Below, one piece after another: positions 1-9,097 of a DNA stretch of 64,000 nt; positions within the stretch are counted from its first letter, which is position 1, and each line of letters begins with the position of its first letter. Origin of the DNA: a bacterium (lineage in GTDB: Bacteria > Electryoneota > RPQS01); the NCBI GenBank assembly GCA_016702305.1, contig JADJEH010000008.1, forward strand, positions 30,328-94,327. The letters run 5' to 3'. Position numbers and translations under genes: made by a program. Below the pieces are notes generated by a model, which saw nothing but the letters and a program-made list of their open reading frames with translations, searched no databases and was not told the origin of the DNA.

Positions 1-3000
1 TGGTCGGACCGCCGGCGGGAATCCATCCACGAATGTCGCTCTGAACCGTGGCTGGGTTAAGGTAGTCATAGTGGTTCAGCGTGTTGGGCGGTATGTGCGT
101 GTTGCCACATCGGCCCAAAATCGTCTGATTTGAGGCATTACGGCCTGAGAATTGCCGCCAAAACAGGTTGTCGTTGCCGTCCTGCCGCCAATTGACATAT
201 CCGAGAATTGCCTCAAGCTGATGACCGTGATTGTGGACTGCTTCGGCCTGTGAACGCGTGAAGTTGTAATTGTACAGCACATACGTGTGGTCATAGATCG
301 GAAGATCGTCAATGCGATAGCTATTTGAGATGTCACCAGTCGTCGGGCTGGACATGTTCGATTCTACAGGATAGAGACTACCGTAATGATAGCCCCAGAG
401 CCAGAATTCTTTCACACCGAGGTCGTTGACCCAATGACCGGCGTCAAACCGATCAAGAATTTGGCGATAGTCCGGCTGGTGACTCTCAGGCATGCCTGGT
501 CCGGGGGGAAGCGGCTCGAAGACCGTGACGTGGCCAAGCACCCGGTAGCCGAGCGACGGTCTTGCATTGGGATTATCGTATCCGCGAAACTTTGAGCCCT
601 CCTCCAGCATGAATTTCGAACGAATGCTTAGGGTCTCAATGTTCTCGCGCATCGTCGCGACCGGGCTGTTTGTTCCGGCGATGTCAGGGTCAAGAAGCAA
701 TCCATCGTTTGTTGGCAGGTACGAAATGATGAGAACCGGCATGTCATACTCAGCATTTGCGGCAGGATTCGTCAGAAATGGATCCAGTTCTTCCCAAACA
801 GGCGCAAGAGGCGGTGCGGTGACATGCACCGTAACGTCCGCATCGTGGCATTGATAGGTCGCAGTAACAATAGATGCCGGCGGCTAGGGCTTCCAACAAG
901 ACCAGCAGCCGTTACGGTTGCAACTGAGGGATTTGAACTCGACCAGGTAGCCAGCGTCGCCGGCAGTGTCCGTGTACCCACGTCAGTCAGAGCTGTAAGG
1001 GTTGGCGTAACACTCCAGGTTGGGTACAATTGCATCGTGGTGGGGTCGGCCGCCAGCGACAGGATGGCGAGCCCGTTGATATAGGACTGAGCCACCTCTT
1101 GTTCGGTGCGGACAGAGCTGCTGAATCTAAACTCGTCCACTTGTGCTCGTAGATAGCTCCCAGCGCCTTCTCCGCCGATCTGAAAAGTTGAAGACGCAAT
1201 GTTGGGCAAGGGAATTGTGACTGGATTTTGGCTCATGAGCGATCCGTCGACATACACCCTAATTGCGGATGCATTCCATGAAAATGCAACGTGATGCCAC
1301 TGATTGGCTATCCAGGACCCAATATTTATGCTTACACCCTGCTCGGGCTGCCCGCCTGCTGAAAAGCGATTCAGTATGATCCGGAGGTTGTTTGCACCGT
1401 CTTTTGACATGAGTAATCCGCCTCCGCTACCCCACGCCAAGATCATATGTGTTGTGTTATCATTGCCGTTCCATTCAGGTTTCAACCAGCATTCAAGCGT
1501 CCCCTGAGTCGCCGTGATATTGCCCGTCGCGTTGAATCGGAGTTGATCGCCGGTGCTTAGTAAGGCACCGTCATAAAAACGAGCAGGCGAGTATGTGATT
1601 CCAGTCGCTTGAGTAGGTACTTCACCGGCGGCGCCGTTGGGCGTGCCGTTGAAATGCAAAAGCAATGTAGTGTTTTCGTCTACTGCCCACTCCTGTGTCG
1701 ACGAGTTGCATCCGCAACCGAGGCATACTTGAGTAGAGTCCCATATCCCCCCGAAACTGGCGCAATCAGACTCGGTTATGTTGGCGCATGAATTTCCCGA
1801 ATTGTAGCAGCACTGTCCCGTCGTAAGTGATACTGGCTCACGGTAGTAGTTCATTGTGAACCTATCATTTTCGTCCCCACCGCAATGTAGGTCTGCGACG
1901 CCATTGTACGGTTCTATAACCACATAATAGGTCCCGGTCGCGGGGCACGTCCATTGGAAGTCGTTTGGTGCATAGCCACAACCGCCAGGGCCGTCTTCCC
2001 AGACGAGGATGTTGCAATCTGAATCCAGAATCAATAGATCGGGGTCGCCCGTGTGGAAGCTTGATTGCCCTCCGCAAGGAGCCTGCGAGCATAGGTCCCA
2101 ATGAAATACTTCGCCCATGGATCCCGTAAACGAGGCGGTCCACTTACCACCGTCAAGAAGGTTGCCTGAGATCGAGGCACCGCATTCTGCTTCAGGTATT
2201 GTGCCCAGATTCTCATCTACAGGCGTGCACGAAAGGCATGGTCGAGGCCCTGTATAGGCCAGGACATCGCTAACGTCAATATTGCGTAAATAGACCCGGT
2301 CGGAAACATACGCTATGCTGTCCGAGACGAGCACTGCCAGTGCAACACCGTTGCCGCTGAAATAGCCGACTTCCGTGGCCGCGAGCGGGTTGCTTATGTC
2401 GTAAGCATGTAGCACATGTTCCGAGGCCGCGACGAATAGTAAGTTGCCGACCAGCGTCAGGTCACGCGTCCAGGAGATTGGAAAGGTTGTCGCCTGAAAT
2501 GGTGCCAGCGGGTTCGAAATGTCGATAACTTGCACAACGTGCCCGGTTGCTACGAAAGCATAGTTGTCTTTGAACGCGATCGCCTGAGCATTGTCACCAT
2601 CGACGAAACTCACCTCATACGGTGCAGTCGGCGTTGTGATGTCGAGTATGCGAAGATCCGCATATCCGTCACACACATAGGCGAAGCTTCCACGGATTTC
2701 CACATCCTGCGCCCAATCCGGCGTGTCATAGCTCCCCAGCAGAATAGGCGACGACAAATTGGAAATATCAAGGATTTGTAAACCTGCGAAGGCGTCGCAC
2801 AGATAAGCTGTGCTTCCGACTACTGTCACGTCAAGTGCGATGCCTGGTGAATCGTACTGGCCTACTAAGGACGGAGCTGCAGGATTGTTCATGTCATAAA
2901 TAAGCAATCCCGCACCTTCAGATGCAATGAAGGCCGTTTGACCTACGAAATCGCAGCCGTTTGTTGCTTCAATTGCCGGTACATTCGCCAGCTCGACCGG

Positions 3001-4092
3001 ACTTGCTGGGTTTGAGACGTTGAGCACACGCCAGCCTAGCTGGCGATTCGCAACAATAACAACATTCCCTTGCTTTGCGACGTCTTGACCATTGACGTGC
3101 GTTGCAGGAAAAGCCGTCGTGAACGGCGCGACGGGATTTGAGATGTCCGCGATGCACAGACCACCGTCAGTTGCTGCGACATAGGCATAGTCGCCGTTGA
3201 CGGCTATGGCCGGCGCGCTTCCATTCGTTCCAATGTATAAATCGTGTTGCGGATGCTGGGGGTCAGATATGTCAAGAACGTGCATGACACCCCAGTTGTC
3301 TGAGACGAATGCGTAAGATCCTCTCAGGGTAATTTCTGACGGATCCGTTGGTTCTACGCATGAGTCTATCAGTGCGGGCGCAGCAGGGTTGGCAATGTTC
3401 AACACGTAAACAGTTCCGCCTGCGAGCACATAGGCCAAAGAGCCATTCAATTCGACATCCACGGTCCGGGTTCCAGGAAATGCAAAAGTAGTGATCGCTG
3501 TGGGGGCAGCAGGATTGGCGAAATGCAGGATGAGCAGCCCATCCCAACTGTCTGCGACATAGGCGATATTGCCCGACAGCTCGATATCATTGCATTCGTT
3601 CGGCGTGTCAAAGAACCCCAGTTGTACTGGAACATTCGGATTGGCAACATTGATGATGCGAACACCCGAACCCCATCCGGCGACATACGCGATGTCCTGA
3701 ACGGGATCGAGAGTTACGTCATATGTCTGACTAGAGATCGGGACAGTGCTCAACTCGAATGGAGAGGATGGGTTTGAGACGTCAATGATGCGCATGCCTG
3801 CGAAGCCATCCGCAAGATAGACGTAATTGCCGCGCACTGCAAGACCCCATGATGTTTCTTTGGTGTCTAAGTGCCCGACGGCGACCGGAGAGGATGGCGT
3901 GGCCACGTTGACTATCCAAAGGCCAGCTGAGTGATCGGCAACGTAGGCGAAGTTGCCTTCAACTTCAACGTCAAATGAGCGGTCCCACCACGGCCCCATG
4001 GACCACAATTGCGACATATTCCAACTGCTTTGGGCGATTGCCAGTGACTGCAAACTGACAAGAGCAAAGCAAAGGGCCAGCATCTTCTTCAT
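1..4092 (-). CDS. Secreted LVIVD-repeat / LamG / Big_2 surface protein, frameshifted, 3' end outside window
   Basis: Large exported protein of unknown substrate. The start is the ATG at 4092, because a typical signal peptide (MKKMLALCFALVSLQSLAIA) follows and AGGAG lies just upstream; longer in-frame starts would precede this with non-signal sequence. Residues about 30-600 are a run of LVIVD-type repeats of the form 'AYVAD..GL.I.DISNP..P', a beta-propeller-like fold. Then come a PPC-like beta domain (around 'GTYYVVIEPYNG'), a short Cys-rich stretch, a LamG/concanavalin-like domain ('GTLECWLKPEWNG', 'WHHVAFSW') and a Big_2 Ig-like domain ('ATWSSSNPSVATVTAAG'). Within Big_2 (about 880-900) the frame breaks. 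The next frame continues sensibly ('IVTATYQCHDADVTVHV', 'VWEELDPFLTNPAAN', 'KEFWLWGYHYGSLYPVES') to the window edge. Either a sequencing indel or a real frameshift; no catalytic motif is visible. Confidence 0.75.
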
Positions 4093-4291
4093 GACATCTC
4101 CTACAAAAGTACTTATAGTTTTTACGCATACAGTTATGTGATTTTGCGCCAGCTTGATGGCACACCAAAGGGTATGCACTTGCGGTCAAGAAATCAGCGG
4201 AAATTTTTGTCAGGCACTGATGACATGTGTGACGCATTGCTCTTATCCTTTGCAACACGTTATCACCAGCCATTCACCATTCCCACTCATG

Positions 4292-4934
4292 CTATTGGTT
4301 GACGAGCTTTGACGCGCCGTGCGCATCCCGATTTGGCAATCTGAATCCTGATAATCCGGTGGGCGTGGTTTCGGTGACGTAATAGAACCGTTTTTCCTCC
4401 TCCGGGCGGGTTCTCTGTATCCGTATAGATGCTGTCGGTCGAGGTTGCGATTTGTGTGCAGGGGCCGCTCAGGTTGCTCGAACGAAACAGTTGGAATTCG
4501 GTGGCAGTGTCGGTTGATTCCCATCGCAGTACCGGCATTTGCGACGCATTCACGGAGATGGTGAGAATTGGCGTCACGACGAACGAGTCAATCAGGACGT
4601 TGCTCCAGAGTCCTCGATCATCTCGGAACTGCACACCCAGCCAATGCCAGCCACCGGGAATGTTGGCTATGCTGTCCGTGATCGTCTCAAACGCGCTATC
4701 CCAGTTTCCGTCGGTTGGCAAGTCTATCGGAACGCCATTTCCTTGACCGGGATCATAGTTGATGAAATACTCCGCGCCGTCAATGATGTGACCAGCGGCC
4801 ATATAAATCGGGTTCACTACATAGAACAGGCGCACTTCGCACGAGCCCCCGATGTTGCGGTCGTCCTTGAAGCGGATGCCGAGTGTGTGCAGGCCTTGGG
4901 GCACAGCGGCTATTTTGATGATACCCTCAAACAC
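4292..4934 (-). pseudogene. Orphan fragment of a secreted Ig/FnIII-type protein
   Basis: Begins abruptly at a possible GTG (4934) with beta-sandwich sequence ('FEGIIKIAAVPQGLHTLGIR', 'GGWHWLGVQFRDDRGLW') and has no signal peptide, although this type of module is normally exported. The reading frame upstream is open back to the stop codon of the neighbouring LVIVD gene at 4992, in the same frame. Near 4385 a run of G and A is followed by a shift; in the shifted frame the FnIII-like end is restored ('KRFYYVTETTPTGLSGFR') and stops at 4292. I read it as the tail of a larger surface protein whose 5' part was lost, or a distal part of the upstream gene separated by a nonsense change. The function is unknown. 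Confidence 0.5.
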
Positions 4935-4991
4935 TGGTTGGCCTTTGTGTAGAGGGCGAGGGCATGCCGTTGGCTCTCTGGGACTAGTGTA

Positions 4992-6233
4992 CTAATTCCC
5001 GCGCACTGCCCTCACCCGGTAGAAGCCGTGATCGCCGGTAATCGCAGAATCTACGAATAAGGTGGTATCGGATGGGAACGGTACTCCAATCGAATCCAGT
5101 TCTGCTTCTGTAGCGGCTCCGCGAAACACTACATACCGCTCAATTGAAATCGGATTTCCACTTGTGTCTTGTGTCACGGGTGACCAATTAAGCTGAATGG
5201 AGTTTGACAACGGCAGAAGTTGAACAACCAGACTATCCGGTGCTCTTGCGGGAGTTGGAGTTGCGCATGGATTGAAATTTGAAATGTCGTATGTGCTAAA
5301 GGCCACCTGTTCTGTGACGTATGCAACACACCCGGCCACAAAAACGTCTGTGGCCGAGTTGCCGCTGTTGTAGAACCCCACAGCTACCGGAGACGAGGGC
5401 GTCGTTACGTCAATCACGCGCAGACCACCATTTCCATCCGCAAGGTAGGCGATGTTGCCAAGAACTGCTACACTACTTGCATAACCCGGAGAATCATAGT
5501 AGCCAACCAAGACAGGGGACGAAGGAGTCGTCACGTCAATCACCCGCAGACCGGACACATAGTCCGCAACATAGGCGTAATTTCCAGATACCGCAATGTC
5601 AACATAGCTTTCGCCTCCACCCCACGGGTCGAGAACACCTACTAAGAACGGGGCCGTCGGTGTCGTGACGTCTACTACGCGCATCCCTTTGTGATCGTCT
5701 GCCACGTACGCGAGATTCCCTATTACTGCGATACCCTTTGCGTCGCCGGGCGTATCATAGAAGCCCACAGAGATAGGGGCAGACGGGCTTGTAACATCAA
5801 TAATCCGTACACCAGCGCCTCCGTCGGCGACGTAAGTGTAGTTTCCAGTAACTGCAACATCGACTGCGACGCCCGGTGTATCAAGAACTCCAATTATAGC
5901 CGGAGAAGCGGGAGACGTCACGTCTATTACCCGTAAACCAAAAAACCAGTTCGCAACATACACGTGGCTCCCCGACGTGGCAAGACCCAAAGTATAACCC
6001 CCGCCCGGTATTATACACTGTCCAAGGAGGATGGGAGTTGAAGGGATCGTCACATCAATAATCCTTACACCACCACCGTCGTCAGCGACGTAAGCATAGT
6101 TACCGAACGCGGTTACATTTGATGCGGCAATGTTAAGTTGCCCGAGCCTATTTACGTTCAGACTATCTTGCCCCACCGCTATTCGGTTAGCTAATAGGAA
6201 CATCCAAATTATCATTATCAATCGGATCATCAT
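4992..6233 (-). CDS. Secreted LVIVD-repeat protein
   Basis: 413 residues. GGGAG lies a few bases before the ATG pair at 6233, and the N-terminus is a signal peptide (MIRLIMIIWMFLLANRIAVG). Most of the protein is six to seven repeats of about 43 residues with the core 'GNYAYVADxxxGVRIIDVTxPSxPxxVGxxDTPG', the LVIVD repeat that forms beta-propeller-like domains in exported bacterial proteins. A final FnIII-like segment ('SIQLNWSPVTQDTSG', 'ERYVVFRG', 'GFYRVRAVRGN') closes the protein. It is a paralogue of the larger LVIVD gene downstream on the same strand. No sorting signal such as a T9SS C-terminal domain is recognisable. The role is probably cell-surface or extracellular structure or binding; the ligand is unknown. 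Confidence 0.8.
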   Translation of the reverse strand: MMIRLIMIIWMFLLANRIAVGQDSLNVNRLGQLNIAASNVTAFGNYAYVADDGGGVRIIDVTIPSTPILLGQCIIPGGGYTLGLATSGSHVYVANWFFGLRVIDVTSPASPAIIGVLDTPGVAVDVAVTGNYTYVADGGAGVRIIDVTSPSAPISVGFYDTPGDAKGIAVIGNLAYVADDHKGMRVVDVTTPTAPFLVGVLDPWGGGESYVDIAVSGNYAYVADYVSGLRVIDVTTPSSPVLVGYYDSPGYASSVAVLGNIAYLADGNGGLRVIDVTTPSSPVAVGFYNSGNSATDVFVAGCVAYVTEQVAFSTYDISNFNPCATPTPARAPDSLVVQLLPLSNSIQLNWSPVTQDTSGNPISIERYVVFRGAATEAELDSIGVPFPSDTTLFVDSAITGDHGFYRVRAVRGN

Positions 6234-6577
6234 CGCTTCTCCCGTGATTTGATTGTCTCTTCGAGGGTGTTAACCCGCTAAAATTCGTGGAAGTAGAAGA
6301 TTTCCAGTCGCATTTGTACGCAGCTACTTGAAGATGAGCTTCTTGTTTCCGAGCGTTGCATACCGTGGTGTATTCCCGGTTAATTTCCTCAGCTATCGCT
6401 ACACCTATGTGCGCTAGTAGTTCAAACGAATCAGGCGATTCACAAGTCGCGTGCGTACAGGTTGCTGAGGCCATTAATTGCGGAAATCGAATAGCCGCGG
6501 CCAGAATTGCAAACGCGCAACTGTGTCCGAGGCTGTGGATGATGCGCGATGAACAATAGTTTCCGAAGCGTTTTCAT
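6187..6577 (-). pseudogene. Possible small secreted Cys-containing protein, frameshifted
   Basis: A strong Shine-Dalgarno (AAAAGGAGAATCC) precedes the ATG at 6577, and the first codons read MKTLRKLLFIAHH, which looks like the start of a signal peptide. After about 13 codons the useful frame changes: the +1 frame carries a hydrophobic stretch ending in Ala ('CAFAILAAAIRFPQLMASA') and then a short polar peptide with three Cys ('TCTHATCESPDSFELLAHIG'). The joined product would be a roughly 110-residue exported peptide overlapping the start of the LVIVD gene. The 3' part, after 'FSG', looks random. I do not recognise the family. The good ribosome site is the main argument that it is or was a gene. 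Confidence 0.3.
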
Positions 6578-6615
6578 GGATTCTCCTTTTGACGCGGCAC
6601 GGGGTGCCCGTTTTG

Positions 6616-6855
6616 CTAAATATCTTGCGCTGACTGCGTGTCCGTCACCGTGCGCGATTTGGCGACGAGCAGTTGCAGCGCCCGTCTTGTTATGCCCAGC
6701 TCACGGGCCGTGCGGCTGACGTTGCCGTCAAACACCTTCAGCGCCTGCGCGACATATTCCGCGCGGAAGGCATCCGCCGCCAAACGAAAATTAAGCGGAT
6801 ACTTCGCGTGCCTGACATGTATCGTGCGGGCTGATTTTGGACGTGCGCTCTTCAT
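6616..6855 (-). CDS. Small Fis-type helix-turn-helix protein
   Basis: 79 residues. The C-terminal half ('VAQALKVFDGNVSRTARELG', followed by ITRRALQ) matches the HTH_8/Fis fold found at the C-terminus of NtrC-type regulators and in Fis itself: a helix, the 'GNVSRTARELGI' turn, then the recognition helix. The basic N-terminus (MKSARPKSARTIHVRHAKY) may add DNA contacts. No receiver or AAA+ domain is attached, so it is a stand-alone DNA-binding protein. It follows the truncated anti-sigma and sigma genes on the same strand with a gap of about 20 bases and probably belongs to that transcription unit. Target sites are unknown. Confidence 0.65.
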   Translation of the reverse strand: MKSARPKSARTIHVRHAKYPLNFRLAADAFRAEYVAQALKVFDGNVSRTARELGITRRALQLLVAKSRTVTDTQSAQDI

Positions 6856-6874
6856 GTTGGAACGACAATGTTGA

Positions 6875-7156
6875 TCAACGAGAATGCTCTACCGCTGCCA
6901 TCTGCAAATGCGCCATACACTCCTCAAAACTCCGGCCCGCCGCATGAAAATGCTCGACCAGCATGAGGCGCTGGAGGTAGAGAACGTTCAAATAGGGAGC
7001 GGCGGCCCAGATTTCCTCCTGGCAGGCGTGGCAGCGCAACAGATGCTCTTCAAAGCGCGTGAGTTCCGCATCGGACAGTGTGTGCAGGCCATAAGGCAGC
7101 AGGAGGCAGCCGACCCGGCGGTCCATACAGAAGTGCTGTTGCTCGGAGGCGGTCAT
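6875..7156 (-). CDS. Short zinc-finger anti-sigma-like protein (ZAS motif, no membrane anchor)
   Basis: 93 residues from the ATG at 7156, chosen because AAGGAGG lies 6 bases upstream and the ATGA overlaps the stop of the preceding sigma-like ORF (translational coupling). It contains 'FEEHLLRCHACQEEIW', the H-x3-C-x2-C zinc-binding anti-sigma (zf-HC2) signature, nearly identical in layout to that of the larger anti-sigma protein at 7602-8480. Unlike that protein it has no transmembrane helix or sensor domain after the finger. In the ZAS family the finger domain binds the sigma factor and blocks RNA polymerase access. Here it may be a cytoplasmic antagonist or the remnant of a duplicated pair. 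Confidence 0.6.
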   Translation of the reverse strand: MTASEQQHFCMDRRVGCLLLPYGLHTLSDAELTRFEEHLLRCHACQEEIWAAAPYLNVLYLQRLMLVEHFHAAGRSFEECMAHLQMAAVEHSR

Positions 7157-7356
7157 AGGTCCTCCTTGAGATGTTTCCAAAGCTGTTGGCGACAAGAGAT
7201 AACCCGGCGATTGAATTCGTCGCGGTCACGGTTCGGTTCGAGGAGCACCACTTGAGCGTAGATGTCGTCGAGGTGACGTCCCTCGATCTGCCCGATCAAG
7301 ATGGTGCGGCAGGACTCGTCGGGGATGGCTTGGATGGCGGACAGGATGCGCTTCAT
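7153..7356 (-). CDS. Truncated sigma-factor-like protein (region 4 part only)
   Basis: 67 residues that align with the C-terminal end of the complete sigma factor at 8477-9091: 'IPDESCRTILIGQIEG' against 'MSEPCRTLLIGLIEG', and 'FNRRVISCRQQLWKHLKEDL' against 'FDRRLYLCRRRLWAILGIDL'. Region 2, which binds core polymerase and the -10 element, is absent. Only about six in-frame codons precede the ATG before a stop codon, so the gene has no hidden 5' part in this frame. It overlaps the downstream short anti-sigma gene by ATGA. It is either a decayed duplicate of the neighbouring sigma/anti-sigma pair or a small decoy that titrates the anti-sigma factor; the sequence alone does not decide. Confidence 0.55.
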   Translation of the reverse strand: MKRILSAIQAIPDESCRTILIGQIEGRHLDDIYAQVVLLEPNRDRDEFNRRVISCRQQLWKHLKEDL

Positions 7357-7601
7357 ATTTTCCAGAATGAGTCGTCATACTAAGAGTGTCGCGAGATCGC
7401 AAATCAAACTGGACATTCTGGGGATTTTTGGACTAAGAAATCGTAATCACAATTCTAACTTGAAGTTGTAATACACTGTTCTATAACAATTAAGTGGAAT
7501 TGACCCCTGCCTTTTGTCGCGTATTGTAGCAAAACAAGAGAGGCGCCCTTGCGGATGCCTCTCTAAATGACTGTTGAAGTCTTGGGGAAGTCAGTCGAAA
7601 A
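7357..7601 (-). other. Intergenic gap between the two sigma/anti-sigma sets
   Basis: About 245 bases, AT-rich in the middle. It holds the terminator of the upstream gene at 7537-7564 and must hold the promoter of the 7356-to-6616 unit. I see no convincing -35/-10 pair and no further ORF. Confidence 0.5.
7537..7564 (-). terminator. Rho-independent terminator after anti-sigma/TPR gene
   Basis: Inverted repeat AGAGAGGC / GCCTCTCT separated by 12 bases. On the minus strand it is followed by CTTGTTTTGC. It lies 38 bases after the stop codon of the 292-residue anti-sigma gene. Confidence 0.7.
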
Positions 7602-8480
7602 CTACTGGAGCTTTGTCAATAGTTCCTTTGCGTCCCGGGACAAATCGGCCTCGCTTCCCGCGACAAGCTGCAAATCCCGCTTTGCGCCCGTTAAGTCCCC
7701 CGCGACCAGTTTGGCGTTAGCACGATACCAGCGTACTTGGGCGAGTCGGGTTGTGCGGGGCTTCAACTTCTCCGTGCGGTCGAAGACGCGAATTGCTTCT
7801 GACGTATTTCCTGTCATGTAAGCCGAAACTCCCCAATAGAGTAGCTGCTCTGTGTCGACTGAATCGCTCTGAGCCAGCTTGCGCAACTGTTCTGCGGCGG
7901 CACGATAATTCTTGTCTTGATAATCCCGCATCGCCAGTTCGAAGTTTTCGCGATTGTTGGCAGCCTGACCGCGAGGGTTCAGCATAATGTAAGCCAACGG
8001 GAGTTTCGTTGCTAGCGCCGCGAAACGCTTGCTTTGAGACACGGAATCAACTTTCATGCTGTCAACCCGAACAAGCGTGGCTGTGTCAAGTCTATCGGTC
8101 GCGATATCGTGGGTATCTGCCAGCACTTGAACCGACGAAATCGGTCTGTTATCCCGGCTGGGCTGGGCAGCCCAGTAGATCAATCCAATCAGACATGCCG
8201 CCGCCGCGACAATGGGCCAAAGATATACTCTCGGGGTGATTCCCGGTGACTCCTTGCGCTCGGGTTCGCCCTGGAGCTTTCGCGCCAACTCACCTTTGCC
8301 GACGGACATGGCCTTGAGCATTTGACCGGCAGCCTTTAATTCTGACTGACATGCCGGACACAACAGCAAATGCTCTTCAAACTCGTTCTTCTCTTCCTCC
8401 GGAAGGTTTCCGAGTCCATAGGAAAGCAGCTTGGCACCGATTGTAGGGTTGACGCACGCGATGAAATCGTGATTGCTCAT
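7602..8480 (-). CDS. Membrane anti-sigma factor with ZAS finger and C-terminal TPR domain
   Basis: 292 residues. Residues about 30-50 carry 'FEEHLLLCPACQSEL', the H-x3-C-x2-C zinc-binding anti-sigma motif. A single transmembrane helix follows near residues 85-105 ('WPIVAAAACLIGLIYWAA'). The periplasmic part ends in two to three TPR-like repeats ('NFELAMRDYQDKNYRAAAEQ', 'LLYWGVSAYMTGNTSEAIRV', 'RWYRANAKLVAGDLTGAKRD'). This layout (cytoplasmic finger, one membrane pass, periplasmic protein-interaction domain) fits a transmembrane regulator that holds the sigma factor until a periplasmic signal arrives. The start overlaps the stop of the sigma gene by ATGA, so the pair is co-translated. Its TPRs could contact the periplasmic TPR-CHAT protein encoded just upstream (inference). 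Confidence 0.8.
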   Translation of the reverse strand: MSNHDFIACVNPTIGAKLLSYGLGNLPEEEKNEFEEHLLLCPACQSELKAAGQMLKAMSVGKGELARKLQGEPERKESPGITPRVYLWPIVAAAACLIGLIYWAAQPSRDNRPISSVQVLADTHDIATDRLDTATLVRVDSMKVDSVSQSKRFAALATKLPLAYIMLNPRGQAANNRENFELAMRDYQDKNYRAAAEQLRKLAQSDSVDTEQLLYWGVSAYMTGNTSEAIRVFDRTEKLKPRTTRLAQVRWYRANAKLVAGDLTGAKRDLQLVAGSEADLSRDAKELLTKLQ

Positions 8481-9091
8481 AGGTCAATCCCTAAAATAGC
8501 CCAGAGTCTTCTGCGGCAGAGATAGAGCCTGCGATCGAACGCCGACCGTTTCAAATTAGAGTCGAGTTCAAGGGAGCGCTCCCACAGTGTCTTTACATCC
8601 TGTCCTTCAATCAGACCGATCAGCAACGTGCGGCATGGCTCACTCATTGTTGAGATGGCCCGCTCCGCTCGCTCAAGCAAGTCGTGATTTTCAACTTGCA
8701 GCTCATGATTGCCCTTAATCTCCGTGAGTTGGGCTCCACTTGATTGATCCGCATGCCCATTGCCGTTTAAGAATCTTCCCGTCTGGCGTTTCCGAAGATA
8801 GTTACCGATCAAGTTGTAGAGGATTGCCCGGACGAATGCAGTCGGCGACGCCGTGACTTCGCCGTGCTTCTGCACAAAAATCAGTAGCGACTCATGTGCC
8901 AAATCTTCTGCATCTTCACGCGAAATGTTTCCAACCCGGAACGACGCGATCTGAACCAAACCGGGCCGAATGCGCGCGCAGAACTCGTCCAACGCATCTT
9001 CATCTCCGGCGAACGCAAGCCCAAAAAGCTCGTCTATGTCGAGCCTTTCGAAAGACCGCTTGAGCGGCGATTTGCGCGCAGTTTCACTCAT
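8477..9091 (-). CDS. ECF-like RNA polymerase sigma factor
   Basis: 204 residues. Region 2 is seen at about residues 25-110: 'IASFRVGNISREDAEDLAHE' followed by SLLIF, and 'FVRAILYNLIGNYLRKRQ', the helices that bind core polymerase and melt the -10 element. A linker ('GNGHADQSSGAQLTEIKGNH') leads to a region-4-like part with 'TMSEPCRTLLIGLIEGQDV' and a basic C-terminal helix. It lacks the long sigma-1 and sigma-3 regions, as expected for group 4 (ECF) factors, although the region 4 part is unusual and longer than in classic RpoE. It sits 6 bases after the stop of the CHAT gene and overlaps the anti-sigma gene by 4 bases, so the three form one operon. ECF factors usually direct their own operon; I could not identify the promoter. 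Confidence 0.8.
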   Translation of the reverse strand: MSETARKSPLKRSFERLDIDELFGLAFAGDEDALDEFCARIRPGLVQIASFRVGNISREDAEDLAHESLLIFVQKHGEVTASPTAFVRAILYNLIGNYLRKRQTGRFLNGNGHADQSSGAQLTEIKGNHELQVENHDLLERAERAISTMSEPCRTLLIGLIEGQDVKTLWERSLELDSNLKRSAFDRRLYLCRRRLWAILGIDL

Positions 9092-9097
9092 GCTAAA

